Shown: one piece after another, positions 12,367 through 24,457 of the stretch
Numbering within the stretch: the stretch's first letter is position 1
How the letters are laid out: each line of letters opens with the position of its first letter
Assembly (NCBI RefSeq): GCF_004379255.2
Contig: NC_056053.1
Location: forward strand, 17,418,188 to 17,482,187
Length of the DNA: 64,000 nucleotides
Direction: 5' to 3'
Origin: Salvia splendens
Taxonomy: Eukaryota > Streptophyta > Magnoliopsida > Lamiales > Lamiaceae
The notes under the pieces: model-generated
Told to the model about the DNA's origin: nothing
What the model saw: the letters and a program-made list of their open reading frames with translations, nothing else
Databases searched by the model: none
Translations under genes and position numbers: made by a program

Positions 12367-14862
12367 ATGAACCAATCGACCAGGAACGTTGAGGCGACGC
12401 CATGTAGTATGTGGCCGGGTTTCTTCCCAGACAAGCCGAATCCGAACCCGTAAGTTTGTGTTTACCATTGTTTGGAGTATGTGGCCGGATAAAACTATAA
12501 AATTGTTTGGTTGTGTTGATTTTTTCAAAATTGTTTGGAGTATCCTCAAGTTTGGTTGTGTTGATTCTTTCAGTGGACCCTTTCTGCTGCGGATTTACCA
12601 TGGGGGTAAATTTATACCTGATGGGAGGCTTTGCGAGAAATACGTAGGTGGGGAAATGTGGGAAGGCAGTGGGTTTGATCAAGATAGGTTTGGGTACTTT
12701 GACCTAGTGGATGAACTGAATAAACTAGGGTTTCATAGCTGGGATAGACTATGCTTCAAGAGAAAATGGGGAATGGAGTTTCTTAACATAAAGGGTGATG
12801 CAGATGTGATGTTAATGTTGAAGTTTCTGACAACAGTTAGGCAACAAATTTGTGATGTGTATGTTGTAGGTGGGAAGGGTGGGCTTGAGAACATTGATGA
12901 AGTTAAATCAGTGGGTGGGGGAGACAATGTGGGTGAGGAAGCTGCCATGAATAGAGTGGAAGTGTTTGAGTCAGTGAAAATGAGTAAGGTTGAGACTGTG
13001 AATAAGAGCATGTCTACCAGAAGGAGTAGAAAAGAAACAACTACAAGGGCTGGCAAGTTAAAGTCTATTTCTACCGAAGATGTTGTGGAGAAGAATGCTG
13101 AAAGTAGTGTTAAGAAAAGTTTGTTCCAGTCTTCCAAGAAGTCAGTGGTTGAAAATATGGGTGATTCAGTGGGGAATAGGAAGGCAGCAGCTAAGGAGGT
13201 GGGAAAGAGTGTGGGTGAAGGTGTGGGAGGTGAGGATAATGATGCTGAGGATTTGGGTTATAATGTGGGAACTATAAGTGAATCTGTGGGGATGGGAGAC
13301 AGAACTGAGGAGAGTGTGGGGGATAAGACTGATTACAGTCTGGGAGTGGGTCTGGGAGATGACAGTGAGGATGATGGGAGTTATATGCCATCTTCTGAAG
13401 ACTTATCTTGGTGGTATATTGCTAACCGCGGTTGGGACTGATGGAAACAACCAAATGTACCCCATTGCATGGGCAGTGGTTGAGGCTGAAAATGAAGTTT
13501 GCTGGACTTGGTTCATCAAAATTGTTGCTGAAGAGTTGGAATTGGGTGAAGGGGTAGGAGTTACCATTATCAGTGATCAACAGAAGGTTTATTCTCTTTT
13601 TTCATACTGTGATCTACCTTGTTATATGTTGTCTATTAACACTAACATTGTTGCTGGATAGGGACTGGAGAATGCAATACAAAGTCTACTTCCATTAGCT
13701 GAGCATAGAAACTGTGCAAGGCACATCTATGCAAACTGGAAGAAAACACACAAAGGTCCTCTGTTGAAGCAGCATTTCTGGAAGATAGTTAGGAGTACTT
13801 ACCTGGAGGAGTATGAGATTGCTTGCAGAGAGCTTGAGAAGGAAGATGGCCAAGCATATGCAGATTTGATTGATAAGAATCCAAGCAGATTCTGTAAGGC
13901 ATTTCTAACCCCTGGCAACTGCTCCGATGCCATTCTAAACAATGTTTGTGAATGTTTCAATTCTTATATACTCGAAGCAAGGAGTAAGCATGTGTTAGAT
14001 ATGCTAGATGATATGAGAACCAAACTAATGGAGAGGCTTTATAGAAAGGGGATAGAAGTGGAGACTATGGGAAGTGATTCAACTGTGTTTAAAAAGGTCA
14101 GGAAGAAAATAGAAGCTATGGTATATGAAAGTAGAAACTGTACCACAATTCCTGCGGTTGGGGGGAAATTTGAAGTTGGACATTTTGAAGATAGGTTTGT
14201 AGTGACTCCTTCCTTAAAGATGTGTGGGTGTAGGAAATGGGATTTGACTGGCATCCCATGTATTCATGCATGCGCTGCTATTCATTTTCTCAAGCAAAAT
14301 GTTGATGATTATGTGCATGAATACTACTCCTTGAGGAAGTACATGAAGGCATATGGATATGGGTTACCAGCATTGAATGGAGAGAAGCTCTGGCCTCAGG
14401 CTGAGGGGTACCCGGTTGTGCCTCCTCCTGTGAAGAAGATGCCCGGCAGACCGAAGAAGGTTAGAAGGAGAGATCTGTTCGAGAAGGATCCTGCCAGACC
14501 CAACAGAATGAAGAAGATCTGTGTGATGACATGCCAGAAGTGTTTACAAGAAGGCCACAACTCCAGAACCTGCAAGAATGAGCCAGTTGTAGTGCAACCG
14601 AAGCCAAAGGTTAATCGACTCCAGTTTATACTTCAACATTTTTGCTAACATATGTTACTACTATCTACTAACATTGCAACTGCTATACTTATAGGCGAAG
14701 ATGGGGAGGACTCGCAAGACACCATCCCTTGAAGGAAGTGGCACCACCGCAATTACGGGGAGAGGTGGAAGAAGGGGAGGCCGTGGAGGAGGCCGTGGTG
14801 GAGGGCGCACTGGAGGACGTGGCTCAATCCCAACGCAGCAAAGCAATAACAACAATGTTTGA
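12367..14862 (+). pseudogene. MULE transposase (MURA type) with internal deletion
   Basis: Exons by my reading: 12367-12449, 12574 to about 13395, then (other frame) about 13396-13586, 13662-14609, 14695-14862. The first part (GPFLLRIYHGGKF...) is the N-terminal region, followed by acidic low-complexity sequence. The catalytic core picks up at YLGGILLTAVGTDGNNQMYP in a different frame, so a block that normally includes the first catalytic Asp and the MuDR N-terminal region is missing. Retained: IISDQQ (second Asp), NNVCECFNSYI (Glu), a SWIM zinc finger (CGCRKWDLTGIPCIHAC), a CCHC knuckle (CQKCLQEGHNSRTC), and a Gly/Arg-rich last exon (RRGGRGGGRGGGRTGGRG). Because of the deletion and frameshift I call it a non-functional transposase. 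Confidence 0.85.
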
Positions 14863-15262
14863 AGACAATGTTTTGTGTATTTGAAAAAGTGACTGTATTT
14901 GGAAGACAAATTTGTTTTAATTGTGATTTTGCAATGTGTTTTGTGAACACCAAACAATGACTGTATCAATTTGTATGGGAGCATGAGACTTTGGAATTGG
15001 ATGTTATTGTATGTGTTAAACCGTGTGTTGTGTTCAACCAAACCTATATGTCTGAACCATGTGTGGTGTTGCACCAAAAACATACTATGAGGCAGAGTAC
15101 TATAACTCACACTATGCTGCTTTTGAACTCAAAACTCAATGCATTCATAGAGGAAAATTCACTACATAGGAGTGTATTACATTGGAGTTCAACATGCATA
15201 GATCATTACATAGAAGTTATGTTAGCTAAGCTACAACAAGATCCGAAGTTATGTTAGCTAAG
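14863..15262. other. Short spacer between the convergent MULE genes
   Basis: Lies between the transposase stop and the GRF-gene stop, read from the opposite strand. AT-rich, probably the 3' UTRs of both. No ORF that I would support. Confidence 0.5.
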
Positions 15263-15276
15263 CTACAACAAGATCC
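15213..15276. repeat. Two tandem 32 bp units
   Basis: The 32 bp unit starting gaagttatgttagctaagct runs 15213-15244 and repeats without a gap at 15245-15276. It overlaps the last codons and stop region of the GRF gene on the minus strand. Confidence 0.85.
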
Positions 15277-15393
15277 ACAAGACGATACATAACATGCAAA
15301 TGACAACCTTCAAGTTCCGGTTTTGACGCTGCAACTGTGCGACAACACCTTGGAGTGCTTCAACTTCAACGGTTTTCGAACGGACGCTCTCGT

Positions 15394-18094
15394 TGTCACG
15401 ACCGCGCTTTCTAAGGATAGAAAACACGGTTGATCGCGACTAGGGGAGGATTAAAGAAGCGGGGAAGAAAGGGGAAAACAACACAACTTGACCATAGCTC
15501 GAAACAAATTAGAATAGCTCGACTAAAATCAGAGTATCTCAACGATCAACAACTCACAATGAAAATATCTCAACAATACACAACTCAAAAGAAACAATAT
15601 TCAGCGGAAGCATTTCGAGAGTAGAATAATGCTATGTATGAAGACACACCATATTCTAGACATTTGATAGACATTCTTCACTTTTATGCTCAACACCCAC
15701 TGCGCTCGTCACCGCTCAACCTGCACATAGGGAAAACATATGCAGGGGCTGAGTACTTTAATGCACTCAGTGAACTCATGCCCAAAATACATTCATCATT
15801 TAAGTTATGTCAAGCCATCATTGAGTGAAACTCGGGTTTTACTTTAAAAGGCCGAGAATCACTAAAACCATTCCATAAAAAGTTGTCTGCAGACAAATAT
15901 CATTATCATCCCCATTCATGTACCATATCTGAACCATCATGTGAAACGAGAATGTGGCCACAAACTCGATCACTGGACCGGTCGACCACAAAGGACGGCT
16001 CACGATCCCCATCAGTGCACTAGTCTGAGTAGGGACTCACTCCCTAGTCAGACCCGAATTCGTTAACCATCAAAGTCTAGTAGGACATTATCCTAGTAGA
16101 CAATCAGATAGGCAATTCAAAATATAACATACGGCATGACATAATACTTAAAACCACCCTTATTTCACCATAAACATATCATTTCAAATAAAAGAGTTTA
16201 AGTAATAAGCCCACCTCAAAAGCTTAGGATTTCCGTAAAATTCCTCGTTCCGACTTTTAGCGTGCGTGCGAACCACCTTTTCGGAAAACACATAAAATTC
16301 ATATCAAACCTCTGTAACGACGATAATTAGAATGCATGCACTCTAATTAATATCCTTTAAATTCTCTTTCTCGATTTTCGTGCATGTTCGATTATTCGAC
16401 GGCCGCCCAAGGCGTCGCGTGCGACGCCGGTCGGCCGCTTACGCTCGCTCTTTCCTTCGTTGACTCCTCGTATCTTCCCTAACGTCGAAAATAATTTCTA
16501 AAAAAATTATTTACGCGCATACTTTAATTATCGCAATCATTTATCGTTGAAGAGGTATAATTTCATTTCATACTTAGGATAAAATTATTCATTCTTTAAA
16601 ACGTTCCGGAAATCATTACATAATTCGCCACGATTAATTATCGGCCCATCGATTAATTAATTTGGCCCTCACCTTTATACTTCCAATTAAAATAAAAAGG
16701 CCCAAAAAAAACAAGGCCCAAATTTTTTTTTCTATATCCCCTCCACATCTCTCTTCCTCTCTATTCATCTCTCTCTCTCTTCGACGGAAACTGCCCAAAT
16801 TCTCCCCCAAGGTTGGGTCGCCGCCTCCGCGAATCGTCTCCCTCGTCGACCCCCACGCCGACGATCACTGCTCGCCGGGAGAAACGTCGTCTTCCGCCGC
16901 TGCCGCTGGAGTCGTCGGAAAAAGCTGTTGTCCGCCGCTGCTACTGCTGCCACGGGGAGGGAAGCCGCTGTCGTCGCACCGTCGGAGAGGCGCCAGTCGT
17001 CGCTGCTGCCGCCGGACAGCACGGCTGCTTTCGCCGGCACCCCGAACCTCTCCGATCAGCCCCGCACTCCACCCGAACAGCCCGATTACAAGTTCGTTTA
17101 TTCAAGTTTTGTTCTTTCTAGTGTTTTTGAGTTAAAACATTAAAGGGGGGTGTCTGCTTGGTGCTTGATTGATGTTACTGTTCGAATTATGTGATCATTC
17201 TATAGTTGAGTACATGCTATGCCATTCATGAAGAAAATAAAGAATTTGAATGGGAAAAGAATTATACCTTCTGATAGGTGAATTCTTGAAAGGGTTGAAT
17301 ACGAACCCCAAATTCTTGCTCACCTCTAGCTCCCTCTCTCGGCCCTCTCTCTCACAATCTCATTCTCCTCTTTTTTTTTGAAGTGTAAGGTGAGAAGAGA
17401 AGTGAAAGGGTGGATGTTTAAAAAGGGGTGTCTTTTGGTTTGTAGGATAAATGGTGGAAGATGGAGAGTGGGTGGAGAAGTTGAAAGTTGGGAAGTCTCC
17501 ACTTGAATGAAACCGCCGATCGTGGAGAGGAGAAGAAGGAGAAGGGTTCTTGGGCTTGTTCCCTTTTTTTGGAAAAGAATGGACTCCCACTTTAATTAGA
17601 TTGGTTTGGGCTCATTTAGTTGAAAGCCCAAGTTTGTAAAATTCTTTATCAATGGGTTGGATTTCTTTAAATAATTAGGGTCCAAACCATTTTGTAGATA
17701 GACAATTGGACTCTAATTAAATTTGCAAAGCCCAATATAAATTCATACTTTATATTTTCGTATTTTCCTTCGATAATTAAAATTCACAAAACTTTATTAA
17801 CTTTCGTTATCTTGTTCTTCGCAAAATTAAAGAACGTCTAACGTCACAACTTATATTTGGTGTTGTTCCAAATATAATTTCTTCGACCGTTCCTCGATTT
17901 ACGTGTGTCGTCTTCCATAAAAAAATATCCATCTCCACGTATTTCATCCTTCTTGCCAAATATAGCAACTTCATCGTCATTCTTTCAACGAGTCCTTCAA
18001 ACACGTCTCCAAGAAAACTCTATTATTTAACTAAAAGAGACGTCGTTACTTCACGACATATTTTAATTAGTACTTAAAAAGTACGAGCGTTACA
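15394..18094 (-). repeat. Left LTR (3' LTR in element orientation)
   Basis: 2701 bp. By eye it differs from the other LTR by four substitutions (near 15836, 15891, 16733 and 17861 in this copy) and one 4 bp indel in a gtgggtgg/gtgg tract near 17468. Apparent ORFs in it, including the 157 aa one, occur in both LTRs and are not real genes. Confidence 0.92.
16740..17075. other. GC-rich CDS-like block inside the LTR (also at 22015-22350)
   Basis: A CT-rich leader (ctctctattcatctctctct) is followed by about 270 bp of GC-rich, gcc/cgc/ctg-periodic sequence that contrasts with the AT-rich LTR. It looks like a plant 5' UTR plus the start of a coding exon, on the strand opposite to the element's transcription. 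No protein family is recognisable. The copy in the other LTR is nearly identical. Confidence 0.45.
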
Positions 18095-20653
18095 TTCTAT
18101 CCACCTTAACAGAAATTTCGTCCCGAAATTTGCTTACATCATTCTAATAAAATATTTCTCCATGAACTTGTAATCCAATTTCCAAACAGCTTCCTCGTAA
18201 CTCTTTAAGATTAATAACCATTGCTGAAAATTTAACACCTCGTGTTCTTGGTTATATCGATGCCTCTAGTTGGTGTATCACTTTTACGCATGTCTGATTA
18301 TAGAAACTTATTCCCCCGTGTGCATTCGAAAAGCTCAACCTCACCCTTTCCTCCAAGTCTAGTATCAAGAACTCAGAAATTGATCAAGCAGTCTTACTTG
18401 GATATGAACTGATTTAAAAAAAAATTTATAACAACACTGCAGAAAGTGTATTAATCAGAAAGGCTGCAGAATTAATCAAGAAAACAAGAACAACATTTCT
18501 AGCTCGACTCTTTTAGATCTCATCACCAATTTACAAAAATTGGTGTTCATTATGAGAATTAAGGTTTCAGGTAAACTCATAAACCTTGAGACTTTACTTC
18601 TGATGAGAGCTCGAAAGAATATGACATAGGTCTTGAGAACAGGATGAACTGAATTAAGTCTCAAATTCCATAGTAGGCTGCTAAATAAGATATTTCAATT
18701 GCCAATCAACTTAGCAAAATTCCGGCATCAATGAATGACGGTTCAAACATGTCATGACATGAGATGATCAATCGTGGGAGGATTTAGGAGCATAGAAAAA
18801 TGTCATGAAGTAGCACTGATCATGGTTCGACGACATCATGCTATTGAATAATGAAATCACATCAATGGATTCACAGGTTTGCAACCGACGTGAAGTGAAC
18901 TTTTTAGGAAAACCAGCTAGATCAAACAAGTTAAGGAAAAAGAGAACACGACCTTAACTTGGTGTTGCAAGCAAGAAAAATCATTGCATGAGACAATATA
19001 TGTAGTGAAACTGAGTTAAAAACTATTTCACTTCTGCAAGAAAGAACTTGCCACATGCATAGTTACGAAATAAAAAGGTGTACAAAAAGTTCCAAGAGGA
19101 ATATTTCATTCTTTGAAAAAAACATGTATGGGAGATGTAATCATACTGAAGGTCATAACTGCAAACAACTTTAGGAATGAAGTTCAATGACGGAGGCTCA
19201 TAAGGTCAAAACATTTTCCCTACGAGAGATGAATCAAAGAGGACTACTAATCAAGATATCCAAAGATACCAAGGTAAGCACCAATTTTCAAGAAATAAAA
19301 GTGAGTTATGACTCGATATAGGAAAAGAAATAATTGGCACTACTTGCAAAGCATGAGTCAACCAAGGTGTTTAAATAGGCAAGGGCTCACGGTTATTCAA
19401 TACGTATCGAAAAGAACTTAGAATCCAAGTAAGTACTGTTGATTTAAAATCATTCTTTCTAGCTACGAAGGTCGCACTCGTTCGCTCGTCTTTCTGAGGC
19501 CGAACACGGCAACATCGTTCTAAGAAATCGTGGATTCCAAGTTGTTATTCATCACGTCATTACTACAAGATAATTGTAGTCAGTCAAAAGCCATATCTTC
19601 GTAATATTCGTGCATATTATAACAATCATTCTCTTAAAACATTTTAATCATTTGTGTGCTTCTCCGCCTGCTATAAAGGCCGTCTCCATCGTGTCGCCAC
19701 TTTTAGCAAAATTACGCGAGATAATGCTATATTGATTTGCATCGCGAGTATGATCTCTTGTCATTGCATAGCTACATCACTTAGCATCAGCTCTTCTTGT
19801 CTCGCACCTTTTTCGTGTTTGAAGCTTCATTTCATCTTCTCTATCCTCATCTTCTTGAAATCTTCCTCGTATTCTTTTTTTTTTTCTTATCGTTCACGAA
19901 AACGATAGAGAATAGTAAAATGGTTCACACACTAAGCTTGCTCTAACGTTTCGCGCCATTCCAAAGAAATAGCAAAAGTTCCATGGTCCACCGGCAAACA
20001 TTCGCATTCTCGCTCTCCTTGCCTCGTCGTGCCTTGACACATTAGGGATTCACCCCACACTTTCAGATTCTCGTTGGTTTTCATCGCTCGGGAAAGCGAT
20101 GGATAAATTGTCAACTTACAACTATGGTTCGCGCACGTTTCATCTAGCTTAGTCTTAGACACTCTAAGTTCACAACACATTTCACATCTACTTTCAAAAC
20201 AACCATTTTCTTCAAAACTCACACTTTTCTCAAATATTTCAACATCTCACTTTCAACTTTGAAGTACAAGTTTTGAATCAAAACTCAATATATACTTGAA
20301 CATCAACTTTCATCTTTCATATAAAAACAAACAATCCATCGTCCCTCATCAAAACTCGTTCTTTTCTCAAACATTAGCAAATACTCTTCTCGAAATCAAT
20401 CTCTCACAGAAAGATTCTACTTCCTCCTCTTATAAAAATTTTCTCCTCCTTCTTTCTCAAAAATTTTCTCGTCTTCCTTTCTCCAAAACGTTCTCATAAA
20501 AATTTTTTCATAAAAAAATATATTACCTCTTTCCTAGTTGAGCGTGGCGAAGCGGGATGTTGAGCCTTCCAATTTAACCTTATTTTAGTCTAGCGAAACA
20601 AGTCTAGACTAAGACAGAAAAAGACTCTCGGGTCCAGAGCGGAAAGAAAAATT
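18095..20653 (-). other. Internal region of the retrotransposon, non-coding
   Basis: No ORF longer than about 100 aa and no retroelement motif in any frame. Contains a PPT-like tract beside 18094. I see no other feature. Confidence 0.75.
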
Positions 20654-20665
20654 GCTCTGATACCA
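20654..20665 (-). other. Primer binding site (initiator tRNA-Met type)
   Basis: On the minus strand this reads TGGTATCAGAGC, the usual tRNA-iMet primer site of plant retrotransposons, 3 bp inside the right LTR. Confidence 0.92.
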
Positions 20666-20668
20666 CTC

Positions 20669-23365
20669 TGTCACGACCGCGCTTTCTAAGGATAGAAAAC
20701 ACGGTTGATCGCGACTAGGGGAGGATTAAAGAAGCGGGGAAGAAAGGGGAAAACAACACAACTTGACCATAGCTCGAAACAAATTAGAATAGCTCGACTA
20801 AAATCAGAGTATCTCAACGATCAACAACTCACAATGAAAATATCTCAACAATACACAACTCAAAAGAAACAATATTCAGCGGAAGCATTTCGAGAGTAGA
20901 ATAATGCTATGTATGAAGACACACCATATTCTAGACATTTGATAGACATTCTTCACTTTTATGCTCAACACCCACTGCGCTCGTCACCGCTCAACCTGCA
21001 CATAGGGAAAACATATGCAGGGGCTGAGTACTTTAATGCACTCAGTGAACTCATGCCCAAAATACATTCATCATTTAAGTTATGTCAAGCCATCATTGAG
21101 TGAAACTCGAGTTTTACTTTAAAAGGCCGAGAATCACTAAAACCATTCCATAAAAAGTTGTGTGCAGACAAATATCATTATCATCCCCATTCATGTACCA
21201 TATCTGAACCATCATGTGAAACGAGAATGTGGCCACAAACTCGATCACTGGACCGGTCGACCACAAAGGACGGCTCACGATCCCCATCAGTGCACTAGTC
21301 TGAGTAGGGACTCACTCCCTAGTCAGACCCGAATTCGTTAACCATCAAAGTCTAGTAGGACATTATCCTAGTAGACAATCAGATAGGCAATTCAAAATAT
21401 AACATACGGCATGACATAATACTTAAAACCACCCTTATTTCACCATAAACATATCATTTCAAATAAAAGAGTTTAAGTAATAAGCCCACCTCAAAAGCTT
21501 AGGATTTCCGTAAAATTCCTCGTTCCGACTTTTAGCGTGCGTGCGAACCACCTTTTCGGAAAACACATAAAATTCATATCAAACCTCTGTAACGACGATA
21601 ATTAGAATGCATGCACTCTAATTAATATCCTTTAAATTCTCTTTCTCGATTTTCGTGCATGTTCGATTATTCGACGGCCGCCCAAGGCGTCGCGTGCGAC
21701 GCCGGTCGGCCGCTTACGCTCGCTCTTTCCTTCGTTGACTCCTCGTATCTTCCCTAACGTCGAAAATAATTTCTAAAAAAATTATTTACGCGCATACTTT
21801 AATTATCGCAATCATTTATCGTTGAAGAGGTATAATTTCATTTCATACTTAGGATAAAATTATTCATTCTTTAAAACGTTCCGGAAATCATTACATAATT
21901 CGCCACGATTAATTATCGGCCCATCGATTAATTAATTTGGCCCTCACCTTTATACTTCCAATTAAAATAAAAAGGCCCAAAAAAAACAAGGCCCAAATTT
22001 TTTTTTCTCTATCCCCTCCACATCTCTCTTCCTCTCTATTCATCTCTCTCTCTCTTCGACGGAAACTGCCCAAATTCTCCCCCAAGGTTGGGTCGCCGCC
22101 TCCGCGAATCGTCTCCCTCGTCGACCCCCACGCCGACGATCACTGCTCGCCGGGAGAAACGTCGTCTTCCGCCGCTGCCGCTGGAGTCGTCGGAAAAAGC
22201 TGTTGTCCGCCGCTGCTACTGCTGCCACGGGGAGGGAAGCCGCTGTCGTCGCACCGTCGGAGAGGCGCCAGTCGTCGCTGCTGCCGCCGGACAGCACGGC
22301 TGCTTTCGCCGGCACCCCGAACCTCTCCGATCAGCCCCGCACTCCACCCGAACAGCCCGATTACAAGTTCGTTTATTCAAGTTTTGTTCTTTCTAGTGTT
22401 TTTGAGTTAAAACATTAAAGGGGGGTGTCTGCTTGGTGCTTGATTGATGTTACTGTTCGAATTATGTGATCATTCTATAGTTGAGTACATGCTATGCCAT
22501 TCATGAAGAAAATAAAGAATTTGAATGGGAAAAGAATTATACCTTCTGATAGGTGAATTCTTGAAAGGGTTGAATACGAACCCCAAATTCTTGCTCACCT
22601 CTAGCTCCCTCTCTCGGCCCTCTCTCTCACAATCTCATTCTCCTCTTTTTTTTTGAAGTGTAAGGTGAGAAGAGAAGTGAAAGGGTGGATGTTTAAAAAG
22701 GGGTGTCTTTTGGTTTGTAGGATAAATGGTGGAAGATGGAGAGTGGAGAAGTTGAAAGTTGGGAAGTCTCCACTTGAATGAAACCGCCGATCGTGGAGAG
22801 GAGAAGAAGGAGAAGGGTTCTTGGGCTTGTTCCCTTTTTTTGGAAAAGAATGGACTCCCACTTTAATTAGATTGGTTTGGGCTCATTTAGTTGAAAGCCC
22901 AAGTTTGTAAAATTCTTTATCAATGGGTTGGATTTCTTTAAATAATTAGGGTCCAAACCATTTTGTAGATAGACAATTGGACTCTAATTAAATTTGCAAA
23001 GCCCAATATAAATTCATACTTTATATTTTCGTATTTTCCTTCGATAATTAAAATTCACAAAACTTTATTAACTTTCGTTATCTTGTTCTTCGCAAAATTA
23101 AAGAACGTCTAACGTCACAACTTATATTTGGTGTTGTTCCACATATAATTTCTTCGACCGTTCCTCGATTTACGTGTGTCGTCTTCCATAAAAAAATATC
23201 CATCTCCACGTATTTCATCCTTCTTGCCAAATATAGCAACTTCATCGTCATTCTTTCAACGAGTCCTTCAAACACGTCTCCAAGAAAACTCTATTATTTA
23301 ACTAAAAGAGACGTCGTTACTTCACGACATATTTTAATTAGTACTTAAAAAGTACGAGCGTTACA
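20669..23365 (-). repeat. Right LTR (5' LTR in element orientation)
   Basis: 2697 bp, nearly identical to 15394-18094; the 4 bp difference in length equals the single indel seen. Confidence 0.92.
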
Positions 23366-24191
23366 CTCGTCGAGTGCATCCTGCTTAGCAACCCTATCTC
23401 TCAATGCTCTTTGCACGTTGTCCCTATCAAGCTTCAGTTTTTTGAAAAAATACTCTTGATTCGGTGACAATGATGGATCAATCCAACGAAAGAATTTACA
23501 GTCGTCCTCCTTCCAGACTTGGCAACGATAGAAGCGTCGTCCGGGATTGGCATCCGTATTGGATGTCACCACATCAGCTTCAAGACCGTGATCACAGACC
23601 ACTGCCTCAAACCCTGGGAAGAACTCGACATCCTGCATTTGAACAATCAAAACTCATATTAACAGTCATGAACCCTAAATACCCATTGCCAATTGCACAC
23701 GGGAAATCGCTAAATTGCAGGATGCCAACTGCACAATTCGGGCACCACAAAATCTCATACTCGAAATTAAACCCTAAATCGCAAACCTAAATTGGAAACC
23801 TAAATCGACCCCAAACCCAACGAAATCAATCGCATCTTTAACGAAAAATCGGTAGGATGAATCGCGAATTGAACCCTAAAATGAAGCAATGGTCTTACCT
23901 TGTTACAGGATTTTCGCTTCCAATGGGGCTGAAAATGAATCGCGACTTGAATCCAAGAATGGAAAATGGTTGGGGGTGGATGAATCGAGCGAGAGAGGAG
24001 GAGTGAATAGCGTTTGATTTGGGCGATATAACCTAATTTTGAATGATGATGTATAAAATGACGGCGTTTTATCTATCAGAAACGACGTCGTTTTGAATTT
24101 TTCCGATGCCTGACACGTCGGAATTCAGGCATGCCACATAGGATTTTAAATTGCCGGAAATCACAGGGTCGGGTCGGGTTGGGAAATACCA

Positions 24192-24289
24192 GACAAAAAG
24201 TAAAGTTCGTGACTTTATACGCCAAAAAAATGGCTCGTGGGAAAAACCGGAATTCGGACAAAGTTCATGACTTTTAAGGCAGTTATCCC
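24192..24289 (-). repeat. MULE right terminal inverted repeat
   Basis: Inverted copy of 12013-12110, ending GGCAGTTATCCC and followed by the target duplication TTAAAAAAA. Confidence 0.9.
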
Positions 24290-24457
24290 TTAAAAAAAAC
24301 ATACGACTACTATATTGTAGTGAGTTTTATTGGATGGACTATTGAGTAATTATATCCCAAGCAGAATACATCGAACTGAACTAATAATTCTGTCGAGAGC
24401 CTAGGGCTTTTGGATGATTTTTTCCTAAATTGATCCTTGGTTATTCGAAAATCGGCA

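Larger units (their letters stand above)
15394..23365 (-). mobile_element. Non-coding LTR retrotransposon (LARD-like), very young, in minus orientation
   Basis: Two direct repeats of 2701 and 2697 bp flank a 2574 bp interior. On the plus strand they start TGTCACGACC and end GAGCGTTACA (TG...CA). A 5 bp duplication CTCGT lies at 15389-15393 and 23366-23370. A tRNA-iMet primer site read on the minus strand shows that transcription runs from right to left, so the right LTR is the 5' LTR. The sequence next to the left LTR, read on minus (ACGAAATTTCTGTTAAGGTGGATAGAA), looks like the polypurine end of plant Ty3/gypsy elements. No gag, protease, RT, integrase or RNase H is present in any frame. Confidence 0.93.
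15263..23650 (-). pseudogene. MULE-borne GRF zinc-finger protein gene, split by a retrotransposon
   Basis: Read on the minus strand, 23650 to 23371 encodes a GRF-type zinc finger: CDHGLEADVVTSNTDANPG, then RRFYRCQVWKEDDCKFFRWI, which contains the family's C-x-H, Y-x-C and C-x-F-F-x-W elements. The frame runs to the ...LDE codons. The LTR retrotransposon then intervenes, and the same frame resumes at 15393 because of the 5 bp duplication (CTCGT). It continues as a Val/Leu/Gln-rich helix (VEVEALQGVVAQLQRQNRNL) and a hydrophobic tail (VVICMLCIVLWILL), to a TAG at 15265-15263. About 137 codons in all, a usual length for small plant GRF proteins. Upstream, a splice donor (AAG/GTAAGACC at about 23898) suggests a non-coding first exon. 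Role in transposition is unknown; the predicted membrane tail is notable. Confidence 0.78.
12013..24289. mobile_element. Mutator-like element (MULE) with long TIRs, interrupted by an LTR retrotransposon
   Basis: Both ends start GGGATAACTGCCTTAAAAGT and remain inverted copies for about 98 bp, to ...TTTACTTTTTGTC, with one mismatch that I could see (GCCCG versus GTCCG). A 9 bp target duplication TTAAAAAAA lies at 12004-12012 and 24290-24298, the size expected for Mutator. Contents: transposase gene (+, 12367-14862), GRF zinc-finger gene (-, 23650 to 15263), and an LTR retrotransposon between its exon halves. Without the retrotransposon the element is about 4.3 kb. Confidence 0.93.

Noticed and set aside
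15430..15828. Two 64 aa ORFs near the LTR edge, repeated at 20705-21103
   Set aside because: Duplicated with the LTR, short, no family resemblance, in a non-coding terminal repeat.
16662..17143. ORFs of 157, 102 and 71 aa within the LTR, repeated at 21937-22418
   Set aside because: They overlap each other in several frames, occur in both LTRs, have no recognisable domain and lie opposite to the element's transcription. They follow from GC-rich base composition.
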